Notes: generated from the letters alone by a model not told the origin. A DNA stretch of 64,000 bases from Mycobacterium sp. 1245805.9 (GCF_001672915.1 NZ_LZKR01000077.1:1-64000); one strand, 5' to 3'; positions 9,552 through 18,890 are shown, counted from the stretch's first letter. Numbers and translations: made by a program.

Positions 9552-9566
9552 GAAAATTTCATTCTC
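9552..9566. promoter_or_regulatory. GAGAAT-type palindrome, copy 1
   Basis: GAAAATTTCATTCTC, a 6-3-6 inverted repeat with one arm differing by one base from the consensus GAGAAT-N3-ATTCTC. It lies 31 nt upstream of the aldehyde dehydrogenase start, in the divergent intergenic region 9522-9803. It is probably an operator for a TetR-like dimer. Confidence 0.55.
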
Positions 9567-9728
9567 TTCCCCGGCGAATCTTACATTCGGGTCTCGATAA
9601 TTCAAGAAAGTCTCAGGAATGGGACGGACCCGCCGACCAGCGGCGTTGTTGCGCATGTGTAGGGGTAGCGGACGTCTCGGCGCAGGCCGTGCGCGGTTTT
9701 GTCGCTATGTTGCATGCCGCTTCGCGGC

Positions 9729-9743
9729 GAGAGTAAGGTTCTC
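9729..9743. promoter_or_regulatory. GAGAAT-type palindrome, copy 2
   Basis: GAGAGTAAGGTTCTC, another 6-3-6 inverted repeat (arms GAGAGT/GTTCTC), 61 nt upstream of the SDR start at 9804. With copy 1 it brackets the divergent promoter region, one copy near each gene. Confidence 0.55.
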
Positions 9744-9803
9744 ATAATTGTAAGGGAGATTCTTTGTGGCTGAGACGGGCCCGTTTGGAGATGAGGTCTC
9801 GAC

Positions 9804-10505
9804 GTGAAGACCGCGGTGGTCACCGGTGGCGGATCCGGCATCGGTCAAGCCGTCGCGCAGCGCCTGCGCGCGGACGGTCTTGATGTCGCCACGATCGACC
9901 TCAGACCGTCGGAAGCCGATTTCGCTTTCACCGCCGACGTCACCGACCGGCCGCAGGTGGATGCCGCGCTCGCGGCGATCCGCGCGCAGCTGGGACCCGT
10001 GACGATCCTGGTCAACGCCGCGGGCCTGGACGGGTTCAAGCGCTTCACCAACATCACCTTCGACGAGTGGCAACGGGTGGTCGACGTCAACCTCAACGGC
10101 GTCTTCCACGTGACCCAGGCGGTGCTGCCCGACATGGTCGAGGCCGGGTGGGGGCGGATCGTCAACATCTCGTCGTCGAGCACTCATTCCGGTGCGCCCT
10201 ACATGAGCCACTACGTGGCCGCCAAGTCCGCGGTCAACGGCCTCACCAAGTCGCTGGCACTCGAGTACGGCCCCAACGGCATCACCGTGAACGCCGTGCC
10301 GCCGGGGTTTATCGACACCCCGATGCTGCGCGCCGCGGAACAACACGGACATCTCGGCGACATCGAGGCGACCATCGCCCGGACCCCGGTGCGCCGGATG
10401 GGCAGGCCGGAGGACATCGCGGCCGCGTGCGCTTTTCTGATCTCCGAAGAGGCGGGCTACATCACCGGCCAAATACTGGGCGTCAACGGCGGCCGAAACA
10501 CCTGA
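9804..10505 (+). CDS. Short-chain dehydrogenase/reductase
   Basis: 233-residue classical SDR with GTG start. The cofactor motif GGGSGIG lies near residues 8-14, NAAG near 73, the catalytic Ser in NISSSS, and the Tyr-x3-Lys pair in HYVAAKS (about residue 135). The C-terminus ends GQILGVNGG, as in FabG-like enzymes. It would interconvert an alcohol and a ketone with NAD(P)H. It heads the plus-strand operon with a mycofactocin-type SDR, ferredoxin and P450; only 23 nt separate it from the next gene. Confidence 0.93.
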   Translation: MKTAVVTGGGSGIGQAVAQRLRADGLDVATIDLRPSEADFAFTADVTDRPQVDAALAAIRAQLGPVTILVNAAGLDGFKRFTNITFDEWQRVVDVNLNGVFHVTQAVLPDMVEAGWGRIVNISSSSTHSGAPYMSHYVAAKSAVNGLTKSLALEYGPNGITVNAVPPGFIDTPMLRAAEQHGHLGDIEATIARTPVRRMGRPEDIAAACAFLISEEAGYITGQILGVNGGRNT

Positions 10506-10528
10506 GCATCGACACAAAAGGAGAGAGT

Positions 10529-11404
10529 GTGGCAGACGGCGCACCAGGGCGCGTCAAGGGAAAGGTCGCCTTCGTCACCGGCGCGGCTCGCGGGCAGGGC
10601 CGCAGCCACGCGGTGCGGCTGGCCGAGGAGGGCGCCGACATCATCGCCGTCGACCTGTGCCGTGACCTCGACACCATCGGTTACCCGATGGCGGCACCCG
10701 AGGACCTCGAGGAGACCGCCCGGCTCATCGAGAAGACCGGCCAGGGCGCAATCGTCGCCCAGGCCGACGTGCGCGACGCCGGCCAACTGAGCGCGGCCCT
10801 GGAGCACGGCGTCGCGGAGTTCGGCGGGCTGGACATCGTGGTGGCGCAGGCCGGCGTCGCCGGCATGAAGGGCCGGCCGCCCCTGCAGGCGTGGTGCGAC
10901 GTCATCAACACCAACCTGATCGGCACCATCAACGCCATCCAGGTCGCGCTGCCGCACCTCCGCGAGGGCGGCTCGATCGTCGCCACCGGATCCACCGCCG
11001 CGCTGATGGACACCGCCAAGAAGGACAACCCCGGCAACGACCCTGGAGGCATGGCCTACATCCACTCCAAGCGGGCGCTGTCGCATTATGTCCACGACCT
11101 GGCGACGGAGCTGGCGCCGTTGGGCATTCGCGCCAACGTCATCCACCCGACCAACACGAACACCCCGATGCTGCAGAGCGAGCCGATGTACCGCTCGTTC
11201 CGGCCGGACCTCGAGCGCCCCACGCGGGCCGACGCCGAGCCGGTTTTCGGCGTGCAGCAGGCGATGAAAATCCCCTACGTCGAACCCGAGGACATCAGCA
11301 ATGCCGTGCTGTGGCTGGCCTCCGACGAGGCCCGGTACGTCACCGGCGTGCAATTGCGCGTCGATGCCGGCGGCTACCTCAAGTGGTACGACTACGAGAA
11401 TTAA
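10529..11404 (+). CDS. Mycofactocin-coupled SDR family oxidoreductase
   Basis: 291-residue SDR. The start is the GTG at 10529, preceded by AAAGGAGAG; the frame is open much further upstream only because it overlaps the previous gene. It has the hallmark N-terminus of mycofactocin-dependent SDRs, VAFVTGAARGQGRSHAVRLA, and the insertion with APEDLEET that lengthens the segment after the first beta strand. The catalytic Tyr-x3-Lys is in AYIHSKRA. By family knowledge such enzymes hold a tightly bound nicotinamide that is re-oxidised by mycofactocin rather than exchanged. It probably oxidises an alcohol produced by the P450 two genes downstream. Confidence 0.93.
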   Translation: MADGAPGRVKGKVAFVTGAARGQGRSHAVRLAEEGADIIAVDLCRDLDTIGYPMAAPEDLEETARLIEKTGQGAIVAQADVRDAGQLSAALEHGVAEFGGLDIVVAQAGVAGMKGRPPLQAWCDVINTNLIGTINAIQVALPHLREGGSIVATGSTAALMDTAKKDNPGNDPGGMAYIHSKRALSHYVHDLATELAPLGIRANVIHPTNTNTPMLQSEPMYRSFRPDLERPTRADAEPVFGVQQAMKIPYVEPEDISNAVLWLASDEARYVTGVQLRVDAGGYLKWYDYEN

Positions 11405-11425
11405 GACAACTCGCAAGGAGACACC

Positions 11426-11626
11426 GTGAAGGTCTGGGTTGATTCGGAACGCTGCCAGGGCCACACCCTTTGCGCGATGATCGCGCCGGATTCGTTCCAG
11501 CTCAGCGACATCGACGGCAGTTCGTCGGCGATCGACGAGGTGGTGCCGGCCGACAAGGAGGATCAGGTCCGCGAGGCCGCTCACTCCTGCCCGGAGCAGG
11601 CCATCATCATCACGGATGAAACGTAA
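11426..11626 (+). CDS. Small ferredoxin, 3Fe-4S type
   Basis: 66-residue ferredoxin with GTG start behind CAAGGAG. Cysteines are arranged as in mycobacterial P450-partner ferredoxins: CQGHTLC near residues 10-16 and CPEQAI near 55, with the position between the first two replaced by His, which indicates a 3Fe-4S rather than 4Fe-4S cluster. It lies 14 nt upstream of the P450 gene and is the obvious electron donor for it. Confidence 0.93.
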   Translation: MKVWVDSERCQGHTLCAMIAPDSFQLSDIDGSSSAIDEVVPADKEDQVREAAHSCPEQAIIITDET

Positions 11627-11640
11627 AGGGAGACAGTGCC

Positions 11641-13017
11641 TTGAGTGTCGACGACAGCGTTGATGACCAAGTCAGCGACAGCGACCGTAAGCGGAACCGG
11701 TATCACTTCGATCGGCACTCCCCGGAGTACCGGTCGCGGTTCAAAGACATCACCGAGGAGATGCACGCCCGGTGCCCGATGGCCTGGAGCGACACCTACG
11801 GCGGACATTGGGTGGCGGCCGGCAGCCACGAGGTCTTCGAGCTCGCCCGCTGCGCGGCGGTGTCCAACGACCACGATGTGAACAACGAACGCCGCGGCTA
11901 CAAAGGCATTTCGATCCCGACGGCCAGCCGCATCAACGGCATTCGGGGCGGCATCCTGGAGATGGACAACCCCGAGCACAAAACCTACCGCGCGGTGCTC
12001 AACCCCTACCTGTCGCCGGCCGCGGTCAAGCGCTGGGAGCCGTTCATCGACGACGTGACGCGCGCCTGCCTCGACGAGAAGATCGAGGAGGGCCGCATCG
12101 ACTTCGTCGACGACCTGGCCAACATCGTGCCTGCCGTACTGACGCTGGCGATGATGGGCATCCCGCTGAAGAACTGGCAGATGTACAGCGAGCCGACGCA
12201 CGCCGCGGTGTACACCCCGGAGCATTCCCCGGACATCCAGCGGGTCACCGAGATGCACCGGCAGATGGGGATCGACCTGATCAACAACATGATCGAGATC
12301 CGCCAGAATCCGCGGCCCGGCCTGGTCAATGCCCTGCTCGAAATGCGCATCGACGGCGAGCCCGCGCCCGATCTGGAAATCATCGGAAATCTCGGATTGA
12401 TCATCGGCGGCGGCTTCGACACCACCACGGCGCTGACCGCCCATTCCCTGGAATGGCTTTCGCAGCACCCCGATCAGCGGGAGCTGCTCAGCAAGCAACG
12501 CGACACGCTGCTCGATCCCGCGACCGAAGAGTTCCTGCGCTACTTCACCCCGGCCCCCGGCGACGGCAGGACCTTCTCCGACGACGTCGAGCTCGACGGT
12601 GTCACGTTCAAAGAGGGTGAGCGGCTGTGGATTTCGTGGGCCATGGCCAACCGCGACCCCGCGGTATTCCATGACCCCGACGAGATCATCCTCGACCGCA
12701 AAGGCAACCGGCACTTCAGCTTTGGGCTCGGGGTTCACCGCTGCGCCGGATCGAACGTGGCCCGCACGGTGTTCAAGTCCATGCTGACCGCGGTCCTCGA
12801 CCGGATGCCGGACTACACGTGCGACCCCGAGGGCACCGTCCACTACGAGACCATCGGCGTCATCCAGGGCATGCGCAAGCTGCCGGCCACCTTCACGCCC
12901 GGCCGCCGGATCGGCGCCGGCCTGGACGAGACGCTGGACAAACTGCAGCGCATCTGCGACGAGCAGGAGCTGGCCAGGCCGATCACCGAGCGCAAGGAAG
13001 CCGCGGTAATCGACTGA
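11641..13017 (+). CDS. Cytochrome P450
   Basis: 458-residue soluble P450 read from a TTG 14 nt after the ferredoxin, with GGGAGA upstream. The heme-ligand Cys368 sits in FSFGLGVHRCAG, the ExxR pair is Glu297/Arg300, and the I-helix oxygen-activation motif is GGGFDTTT (256-263). The C-terminal extension of about 50 residues beyond the core is unusual for bacterial P450s. It would hydroxylate a hydrophobic substrate, with the adjacent ferredoxin supplying electrons. No close CYP family assignment is claimed. Confidence 0.95.
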   Translation: MSVDDSVDDQVSDSDRKRNRYHFDRHSPEYRSRFKDITEEMHARCPMAWSDTYGGHWVAAGSHEVFELARCAAVSNDHDVNNERRGYKGISIPTASRINGIRGGILEMDNPEHKTYRAVLNPYLSPAAVKRWEPFIDDVTRACLDEKIEEGRIDFVDDLANIVPAVLTLAMMGIPLKNWQMYSEPTHAAVYTPEHSPDIQRVTEMHRQMGIDLINNMIEIRQNPRPGLVNALLEMRIDGEPAPDLEIIGNLGLIIGGGFDTTTALTAHSLEWLSQHPDQRELLSKQRDTLLDPATEEFLRYFTPAPGDGRTFSDDVELDGVTFKEGERLWISWAMANRDPAVFHDPDEIILDRKGNRHFSFGLGVHRCAGSNVARTVFKSMLTAVLDRMPDYTCDPEGTVHYETIGVIQGMRKLPATFTPGRRIGAGLDETLDKLQRICDEQELARPITERKEAAVID

Positions 13018-13116
13018 GCCGGCGTTGACCCCCGCAATTTTTGCGAGTAGGCATGTTCAGCGTGACCGCGCCCTTATATTTGGCCAAGGGCGTTTGCACA
13101 GATGGGAGACGCGCCG

Positions 13117-13548
13117 GTGAAGACTTTCGCAGTGAGCCTTGCGCTTGCCACGGCCGCGTTGACTCTCATGCCGACAGCGCGCGCGGACATGCAGATCGGC
13201 AATTACAGGCTGCTTACCGACCGGGATCCCGGCCACGTTTGGATTTTTGAGATCCGGCCGTGCCGATACGACCAAGGACCGGAATGCCTGACCGTCCAAG
13301 CAATTCCGCAGCCCAACGGGCAAGCGGCGTTCTGGAAGGAAAATGCTCACCTGTCCAACGGCCGCTACACCCTGGCTGTCGACGTTCCCGACGGTGTGCG
13401 CTGCGTGGTCCAGTTCTTTCCCTCGCATGACGTCTACACGTGGGACGCCGCGACGCAGGCGGGCGAGGTCGTCTCGACGTTCGACACGGGCTGCGGAGGC
13501 GGACCGGGGGGCACCAACCGCTGGCCGTTCTCGCTCGTGCGATGGTAG
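13117..13548 (+). CDS. Secreted hypothetical protein
   Basis: 143 residues from a GTG (13117) placed 8 nt after GGGAGA; an ATG at 13102 would add five residues ahead of the signal peptide. The first 24 residues form a signal peptide (hydrophobic LALATAALTL, then ARA before DMQIG). The mature part of about 120 residues has four cysteines, likely two disulfides, and aromatic-rich beta-strand-like segments. I do not recognise the family. It stands alone between the P450 operon and the Mce-associated pair. Confidence 0.75.
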   Translation: MKTFAVSLALATAALTLMPTARADMQIGNYRLLTDRDPGHVWIFEIRPCRYDQGPECLTVQAIPQPNGQAAFWKENAHLSNGRYTLAVDVPDGVRCVVQFFPSHDVYTWDAATQAGEVVSTFDTGCGGGPGGTNRWPFSLVRW

Positions 13549-13671
13549 CCGCGACCACCCTTGCCCTCGGAAGCCCATCGATTTCGCCGGCCAGCTGGCC
13601 ATTAAGAATGGTCAGTACAGTACGAGATACCGGAGTTCGGTCGATGAGGATTGTGACGGGCGGTAGGCGCG

Positions 13672-14505
13672 ATGGCTGAGACGAAAGGGCCGCCGGAAGA
13701 CGCGGCCACCTCGAAAGCCGACGCGAAGGCGTTGCTCGAAGAAGCCGAGGCAGAGGCAGCAGAAGCCGAGGCGTTGGCCGCCGCCGCGCGCGCCCGAGCC
13801 CGCGCAGCCCGGCTCCGGCGTGAAGCATTGGCCGAGGCCACCGAGACAACCGAGGCCGCCGAGACAACCGAGGCCGCCGAGACCGAAGAACCGGACTCCG
13901 ACGCGCACGGCGCCGACGACGCCGTCGAAGCTTCCGGCGCGAAGACCGATGAGGACGCGCCCGACGAAACCGTCGCACCCAAAGAACCGGAATCCAAGCC
14001 GCCCCGAAGGCGGCTCAGGTTGCCGTCGCTGTCGGCCACTCTCAAGGTGGCGGCCATCGTCCTCATCGTCGGCTTTGTCGGCATCACCGGATACATGGCG
14101 TGGCAAGACCACGAGGCCACCGACCGAACACGGCGCGCCGCCAACTTCGTGGCCGGGGCCAGGCAGGGGATCATCAACATGACCTCCCTCGACTTCAACC
14201 ACGCCAAGGAAGACGTCCAGCGAGTGATCGACAGCTCCACCGGCCAGTTCAGGGACGACTTTCAACAGCGGGCAAAGGATTTCACGTCGGTGGTCGAGCA
14301 GTCCAAAGTGACGACGCAGGGAACGGTCAACGCAGCGGCGCTCGAGTCCATGGACGGGAAAACCGCCTCGGTTCTGGTCTCGGCGACGTCCAAGATCACC
14401 AATGCCGCGGGCGCCAAGGACGAACCGCGCGTGTTTCGGCTCCGGGTAACCGTGACCGAAGACGGCGGACAGTACAAGATGTCGAAAGTGGACTTCGTAG
14501 CGTGA
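13672..14505 (+). CDS. Mce-associated-type membrane protein
   Basis: 277 residues. The first 120 are an acidic Ala/Glu-rich helical and low-complexity arm containing a TTEAAE repeat. One membrane helix follows (about 124-145), then a periplasmic domain of about 130 residues of the NTF2-like type found in Mce-associated (Mas/Omam) proteins, with the marker pattern [19 protein letters not shown]. By family knowledge such proteins stabilise Mce complexes. It overlaps the next gene by 4 nt. It is not adjacent to an mce operon; the nearest is 7 kb away on the other strand. Confidence 0.8.
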   Translation: MAETKGPPEDAATSKADAKALLEEAEAEAAEAEALAAAARARARAARLRREALAEATETTEAAETTEAAETEEPDSDAHGADDAVEASGAKTDEDAPDETVAPKEPESKPPRRRLRLPSLSATLKVAAIVLIVGFVGITGYMAWQDHEATDRTRRAANFVAGARQGIINMTSLDFNHAKEDVQRVIDSSTGQFRDDFQQRAKDFTSVVEQSKVTTQGTVNAAALESMDGKTASVLVSATSKITNAAGAKDEPRVFRLRVTVTEDGGQYKMSKVDFVA

Positions 14506-15116
14506 CAGATCGCGACATTGAACCCGACGAGACTACCGAAGAAGCGAAGGAAGCGGACTCGCCTGACGCCTCGGTAGAGGAGTCACCCGAGCGGGAGACG
14601 CGCCCGCGACGGGCCCGGCCCCGGATGCTTCGCAACATCCCTCTCGTTCCCGTGATCCTGGTTCTGCTGGTGCTGATGTCCGCCGGTGCGGCGGCGTGGA
14701 TGTACTTCGCGCGGTACCAGCCAAACCAGCGCACCGACCCCAGGGTCGCCACCGCCGTGGTCAAAGCGGCGTCCGAGGGAACGGTTGCGTTGCTGTCTTA
14801 TTCGCCCGAGTCGCTCGATAAGGACTTCGCGGCCGCCAAGTCGCACCTTTCCGGGGATTTCCTGTCGTACTACACCCAGTTCACTGATCAGATCGTGGCT
14901 CCGGCGGCCAAGCAGAAGTCGCTCAAGACCACCGCGCACATCATGGGCGCGGGGGTGCAGGAATTGCATCCGGATTCGGCCGTGGTTCTGGTGTACGTCG
15001 ACCAGAGCACAACAAGCAAGGACCGGCCAGATCCCACGCTGGCGGCCAGCACCGTGCTGGTGAGCATGGCCCGCGTCAACGGCAGCTGGCTGATCACCAA
15101 ATTCGACCCCGTTTAA
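14502..15116 (+). CDS. Mce-associated-type membrane protein
   Basis: 204 residues from a GTG that overlaps the previous stop (GTGA). It has a short acidic arm, one membrane helix (about 47-68) and a periplasmic NTF2-like domain. It shares the architecture of its upstream neighbour (basic RRARPR stop before the helix, [19 protein letters not shown] after it) but is diverged, so the pair probably arose by old duplication. Two-gene Mas units of this kind are usual at the 3' end of mce operons; here the unit is free-standing. Confidence 0.8.
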   Translation: MTDRDIEPDETTEEAKEADSPDASVEESPERETRPRRARPRMLRNIPLVPVILVLLVLMSAGAAAWMYFARYQPNQRTDPRVATAVVKAASEGTVALLSYSPESLDKDFAAAKSHLSGDFLSYYTQFTDQIVAPAAKQKSLKTTAHIMGAGVQELHPDSAVVLVYVDQSTTSKDRPDPTLAASTVLVSMARVNGSWLITKFDPV

Positions 15117-15122
15117 AGCGAG

Positions 15123-15137
15123 GCGCCTTCCAGGCGC
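15123..15137 (+). terminator. Hairpin after the Mce-associated pair
   Basis: GCGCCT-TCC-AGGCGC, a perfect 6-bp stem with a 3-nt loop, begins 7 nt after the stop at 15116. There is no T-run behind it, so it is at best a weak or factor-assisted terminator. Confidence 0.35.
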
Positions 15138-15231
15138 GGGGCTCCAAGAATCTGTAGAGGCTTCGTAGAGGCCGACATCTAATCCTTCTCTTACACGCGC
15201 GGATCGCTGGCCGCCGGGAGGAGGAATCACG

Positions 15232-16632
15232 ATGCAGCTTCTGAGTAACCACATCTCGTTGATGCACGGCTGGGTGCCGATGACGATTAACGCGGCCACC
15301 GCGATCGCGCTGGGCCTGGCCGTCGGCCGGCGATCGCGCCGTTGGCTCCTGTGGTGGCTGCCCGTGGCTGTCGTCGTGGGCGGCGTGGCGGCCGCCGGGG
15401 CGCACTGGTACCTCGTCCGTGTGGCGACCGAACCGGCGCCGCCCGCGCTGTATGTGTGGATCGCGTTGGCCGGAATGGCCGGCGCCGCCCTGATCGTGGG
15501 CTGGCGCGGTGCCCGCTGGTGGCGGCATGTCGTATCGATCCTGTGTCTGCCGCTGTGTGTGCTCTGCTCGCTGCTGGTGCTGAACCAGTGGTTCGGGTAC
15601 GTGCAGACGGTGCAAAGCGCGTGGGACCAGCTCACCTCCGCCCCGCTACCCGGCCAGACCGACAAGGCCACCGTTACCGCGATGGCCGCGAGCGGCACCA
15701 AGCCCTCCCGCGGCCGCCTGGTGCCGGTGCAGATCCCTTCCGACGCATCGCATTTCAAGCACCGCGAGGAACTGGTGTACCTGCCGCCGGCCTGGTTCGC
15801 GACCTCTCCGCCGCCGCAGCTGCCGACGGTGATGATGATCGGCGGCATGATCAACACGCCCGCCGACTGGGTGCGCGCCGGCAACGCGGTGGACACCATC
15901 GACGCCTTCGCGGCCGCGCATGGCGGCAACGCACCGGTGCTCGTGTTCGTCGATCCGGGCGGGGCGTTCGACAACGACACCGAATGCGTGAACGGGAGCC
16001 GCGGCAACGCGGCCGACCACCTCACCAAAGACGTGGTGCCCTATATGGTCTCGAATTTCGGGGTCAGCCCCGACCCGGCGCGCTGGGGCATCGTGGGCTT
16101 CTCGATGGGCGGAACCTGCGCGGTGGACCTGACCGTCATGCACCCCACGCTGTTCAGCACGTTCGTCGACATCGAGGGCGACCTGACCCCCAACACGGGA
16201 AGCAAGGCGCAAACCATCGCCGGCCTGTTCGGCGGAAATGCCGAGGCGTGGGCGGCGTTCGACCCCGCCACGGTGATCGGCCGGCACGGCCGCTACACCG
16301 GGGTGTCCGGTTGGTTCGCGATCACGTCGGGCGGTGCTCCGGCGCCGCATCGCGACCTCACCGTCGTCGACAGCACCGCGATGGCCGTCGCCGGCCGCGG
16401 CGCCGCCACCGACCCGGGTAACCAGGCCGCGGCCGCGGCAGCTCTGTGCGGCCTCGGCCGGTCGAACGGCATCGACTGCGCGGTGGTCGCCCAGCCGGGC
16501 AGGCACGACTGGCCCACCGCCAGCGCAGCTTTCGCGACCGCGTTGCCCTGGCTGGCCGGCCAACTGGGCACCCCGGACGTGGCCCGGATCCCGTTGCCCG
16601 GCATAGCATCTGCGGCCTACGGCCGAGCGTGA
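15232..16632 (+). CDS. Membrane-anchored esterase, antigen-85-like fold
   Basis: 466 residues behind a strong GGGAGGAGGA site. The N-terminal 120 residues form about four membrane helices. A linker then leads to an extracytoplasmic alpha/beta-hydrolase domain of the esterase-D/antigen-85 type. The nucleophile is Ser291 in GFSMGGTC, and the likely catalytic His is in GRHDWP near residue 425. The layout (membrane part plus esterase domain) is known in mycobacterial envelope esterases; the substrate may be a cell-wall lipid or sugar ester. It is convergent with the FadE genes that follow. Confidence 0.85.
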   Translation: MQLLSNHISLMHGWVPMTINAATAIALGLAVGRRSRRWLLWWLPVAVVVGGVAAAGAHWYLVRVATEPAPPALYVWIALAGMAGAALIVGWRGARWWRHVVSILCLPLCVLCSLLVLNQWFGYVQTVQSAWDQLTSAPLPGQTDKATVTAMAASGTKPSRGRLVPVQIPSDASHFKHREELVYLPPAWFATSPPPQLPTVMMIGGMINTPADWVRAGNAVDTIDAFAAAHGGNAPVLVFVDPGGAFDNDTECVNGSRGNAADHLTKDVVPYMVSNFGVSPDPARWGIVGFSMGGTCAVDLTVMHPTLFSTFVDIEGDLTPNTGSKAQTIAGLFGGNAEAWAAFDPATVIGRHGRYTGVSGWFAITSGGAPAPHRDLTVVDSTAMAVAGRGAATDPGNQAAAAAALCGLGRSNGIDCAVVAQPGRHDWPTASAAFATALPWLAGQLGTPDVARIPLPGIASAAYGRA

Positions 16633-16678
16633 AGCTGGCCGCACGCTCGGCGTCGAGTGTGCGGCTGGCCGCACATTC
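16623..16678. terminator. Two tandem hairpins between convergent genes
   Basis: First hairpin: arms CCGAGCGTG (16623-16631) and CACGCTCGG (16642-16650), perfect 9 bp and overlapping the esterase stop codon. Second: arms GAGTGTGCGGC (16655-16665) and GCCGCACATTC (16668-16678), 10 of 11 pairs. Both contain the core GCTGGCCGCAC, so the unit is also a direct repeat. The position between convergent stops suggests a bidirectional terminator. Confidence 0.55.
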
Positions 16679-16688
16679 GGCGCAAAGC

Positions 16689-17864
16689 CTAGCCGCGGGG
16701 CAGGCCGAGCACTCGCTGCGCGATGATGTTGCGCTGGATCTCCGAGGTGCCACCGGCGATGGTGCCGGAAAAGCTTCGGGCATAACGCTCGAACCAGCTG
16801 GCGAAGTAGTGGTCCAGGTTCATGTGCGCGTACGGGCCGGTCTGCCCGGGGTGGATCAGCCCGTCGGATCCCGCCGACGTAAACGCCAGATCCATGCCCC
16901 GCAGCTCCGCCTCGGAGCCGAGCAGCTTGAGCACCGAGATCGCGGCCACGTCGTCTTCGCCGCGCGAGGCACGCGCCAGCGCAACCGAACCCAGCAGGCG
17001 CAGCGCCTGCTTGTCCATTATCGTGCTGGCGTACTGGTCGCGCTCGACTTCGGTAATGGGACGGAAGTCGGCGATCATGTTGTCGAGTCGGTCGGCGAAA
17101 CCCAGCCACATCATCGTGCGTTCGTGGCCCAGCGACCCGTTGGCCACCCGCCAGCCCTGGTCGAGCTCGCCGACCAGGTTCTCGGCCGGCACCCGCACGT
17201 CGGTGAAGAACACCTCGTTGAAATCCAGATCGTCGGCGCCGCAGATCGACGGGAACGGGCGGCGCACCAGACCCGGGCTGTCGGTGGGGATGATCAGCGC
17301 GCTGATTCCCTTGTGCTTCGGCGCATCCGGATTGGTGCGCACGAACGTCAGCAAGACGTCGGCATCGTGGGCGCCCGAAGTCCACACCTTCTGCCCGTTG
17401 ACCACGAAGTGATCGCCGTCCAGCACGGCGCGGGTGCGCAACGACGCCAGGTCGGAGCCGGCGCTGGGTTCGCTCATCCCAAGTGAAGCGGTGATCTCCG
17501 CCCGCAGGATCGGCACCGCCCAGCGCCGCTTCTGTTCGTCGCTGCCGAACGAAAGCAGCGAAGCGCCAACGATATTCACGCCCTGCGGGTTGAAGCTGTG
17601 ATACATCCGGCGGCGGCTGAGTTCCTCGAGGTAGACGAACTGCTGAATGACCGTCGCGTTGCGACCACCGAATTCCGGTGGCTGACTCGGCAGCAACCAG
17701 CCGTTGTCGAACAGCAGCCGTTGCCAGTCGCGCGCCCATTGCGGCATGTGCGACACCGAGCGCGGGCGCTCCAGCGTTTCGCTTGCGTCGGGAAGGTTTT
17801 CGTCGAGGAACGCCGCGAACTCGGCCCGGAACGCCTCGACGTCGGGATCAAAAGTCAGCTGCAC
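16689..17864 (-). CDS. Acyl-CoA dehydrogenase, large subunit (FadE type)
   Basis: 391 residues, GTG start. Full acyl-CoA dehydrogenase architecture: N-terminal helices with the NPPEFGG-like loop, the FAD/substrate region GMSEPSAGSDLASLRTRA (about 150-170), the beta-domain VNGQKVWTSGAHDAD, and the C-terminal GTSEIQRNIIAQRVLGLPRG. It overlaps the 3' end of the next gene upstream (17848-17864). By analogy with mycobacterial alpha2beta2 dehydrogenases it should form a heterotetramer with that gene's product. A very close paralogue lies at 56484-57659. Confidence 0.95.
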   Translation of the reverse strand: MQLTFDPDVEAFRAEFAAFLDENLPDASETLERPRSVSHMPQWARDWQRLLFDNGWLLPSQPPEFGGRNATVIQQFVYLEELSRRRMYHSFNPQGVNIVGASLLSFGSDEQKRRWAVPILRAEITASLGMSEPSAGSDLASLRTRAVLDGDHFVVNGQKVWTSGAHDADVLLTFVRTNPDAPKHKGISALIIPTDSPGLVRRPFPSICGADDLDFNEVFFTDVRVPAENLVGELDQGWRVANGSLGHERTMMWLGFADRLDNMIADFRPITEVERDQYASTIMDKQALRLLGSVALARASRGEDDVAAISVLKLLGSEAELRGMDLAFTSAGSDGLIHPGQTGPYAHMNLDHYFASWFERYARSFSGTIAGGTSEIQRNIIAQRVLGLPRG

Positions 17865-18858
17865 GGTATTCCTCTGCGATGCGCGCCCGGTGTTGCGCGG
17901 CGCCGCCGAGCATCAGCTCACCGGCCTTGGCCCGCTTCAGCGCGAACTGCAGGTCGTTCTCCCAGGTGAAGCCCATCGCGCCGAAAAGCTGTAAGCCGTG
18001 CCGGAATACGAGCGACTGGCACTCCCCCGCCGATGCCTTGGCCATCGCGGCCGCCAGCCGGCGCCGCGGATCGTCGGCCGCGATCGTCAACGCGGCGAAG
18101 TAGGCCAGCGCCCGGGCGCGCTCCACCGCTATGTGCATGTCGGCGGCCTTGTGCTGAACGGCCTGGAACGAGCCGATCGGCACGCCGAATTGCTGCCGGC
18201 TGCGCACGTGCTCGAGGACCAGGTCGAGGATGCGTTGGCAGGCGCCGACCATGGTGATCGCCATGCCCGTCAGCGCGACGTGCTCGGCGCGTTCCGCGTC
18301 GACGGGGAGCCGGGCGCTGTCGGGCACCCGGACCTCGCCGAACGACAGGTCGGCGACATGTAGGACGGGGTCGAACACCGCCGAGCGGCGTGCCGACACC
18401 TGGTTGGCCGCGACGACGAACACCCCGGCGTCGGTCACCACCGCCAACCGGTCGACGCGATCGCCGTCGAGGACGTGGCGCGCCGTGCCGTCCAGCACCC
18501 AGCCGTCGGCGTCCCGGTGCGCCCAGACCCCGCCGTACACCGCGGTTCCGGCCTCGTGCGGGTCGAACCGAGCCGCGGCGAGCGGCGCGAACTGGCTCAT
18601 CGTCGCCAGGAACGGGGTGGGATCGGTCGCGCGCCCCAGCTCCTCGAGCACGATGGCCAGCTCCACGGCGCTGGCCGCGTCGTTCAGCTCGGTCCAGCCC
18701 TGGTCGACGTAGGACTTCCACAATCCTTCCCAGAGGGGCGTTGGGTCGCCATTGTCCTCGGCCACGCTGCGCACCAGCGATGGCGGGCACTGCTTGGCGA
18801 CGACGTCGCGCACGGTCTGCTGCCATAGCCGCTGATCAGCATCGAACTCCAACAGCAT
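17848..18858 (-). CDS. Acyl-CoA dehydrogenase, small subunit (FadE type)
   Basis: 336 residues, shorter than a full FadE and weak in the N-terminal catalytic half, with a normal C-terminal helical bundle (RQQFGVPIGSFQAVQHKAADM). This is the pattern of the second subunit in mycobacterial heterotetrameric acyl-CoA dehydrogenases used on sterol side chains and similar branched acyl-CoAs. It is first in a two-gene leftward unit, with its 3' end overlapping the large-subunit start by 17 nt. A perfect GAGAAT-N3-ATTCTC palindrome lies 33 nt upstream of the ATG. Confidence 0.93.
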   Translation of the reverse strand: MLLEFDADQRLWQQTVRDVVAKQCPPSLVRSVAEDNGDPTPLWEGLWKSYVDQGWTELNDAASAVELAIVLEELGRATDPTPFLATMSQFAPLAAARFDPHEAGTAVYGGVWAHRDADGWVLDGTARHVLDGDRVDRLAVVTDAGVFVVAANQVSARRSAVFDPVLHVADLSFGEVRVPDSARLPVDAERAEHVALTGMAITMVGACQRILDLVLEHVRSRQQFGVPIGSFQAVQHKAADMHIAVERARALAYFAALTIAADDPRRRLAAAMAKASAGECQSLVFRHGLQLFGAMGFTWENDLQFALKRAKAGELMLGGAAQHRARIAEEYRAADF

Positions 18859-18890
18859 CCGGGCCGCCTCCTGTCGTCACCGCCAATCGC

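Noticed and set aside
13820..13880. Repeated ACCGAGGCC/GAGACAACC units as a DNA repeat element
   Set aside because: They encode the TTEAAE low-complexity arm of the Mce-associated protein and are explained by it.
16446..17486. Plus-strand open frame of about 346 codons, antisense to the FadE gene
   Set aside because: Composition is that of an antisense shadow (many Arg, Gly, His), no ribosome binding site, and it overlaps two well-supported genes.
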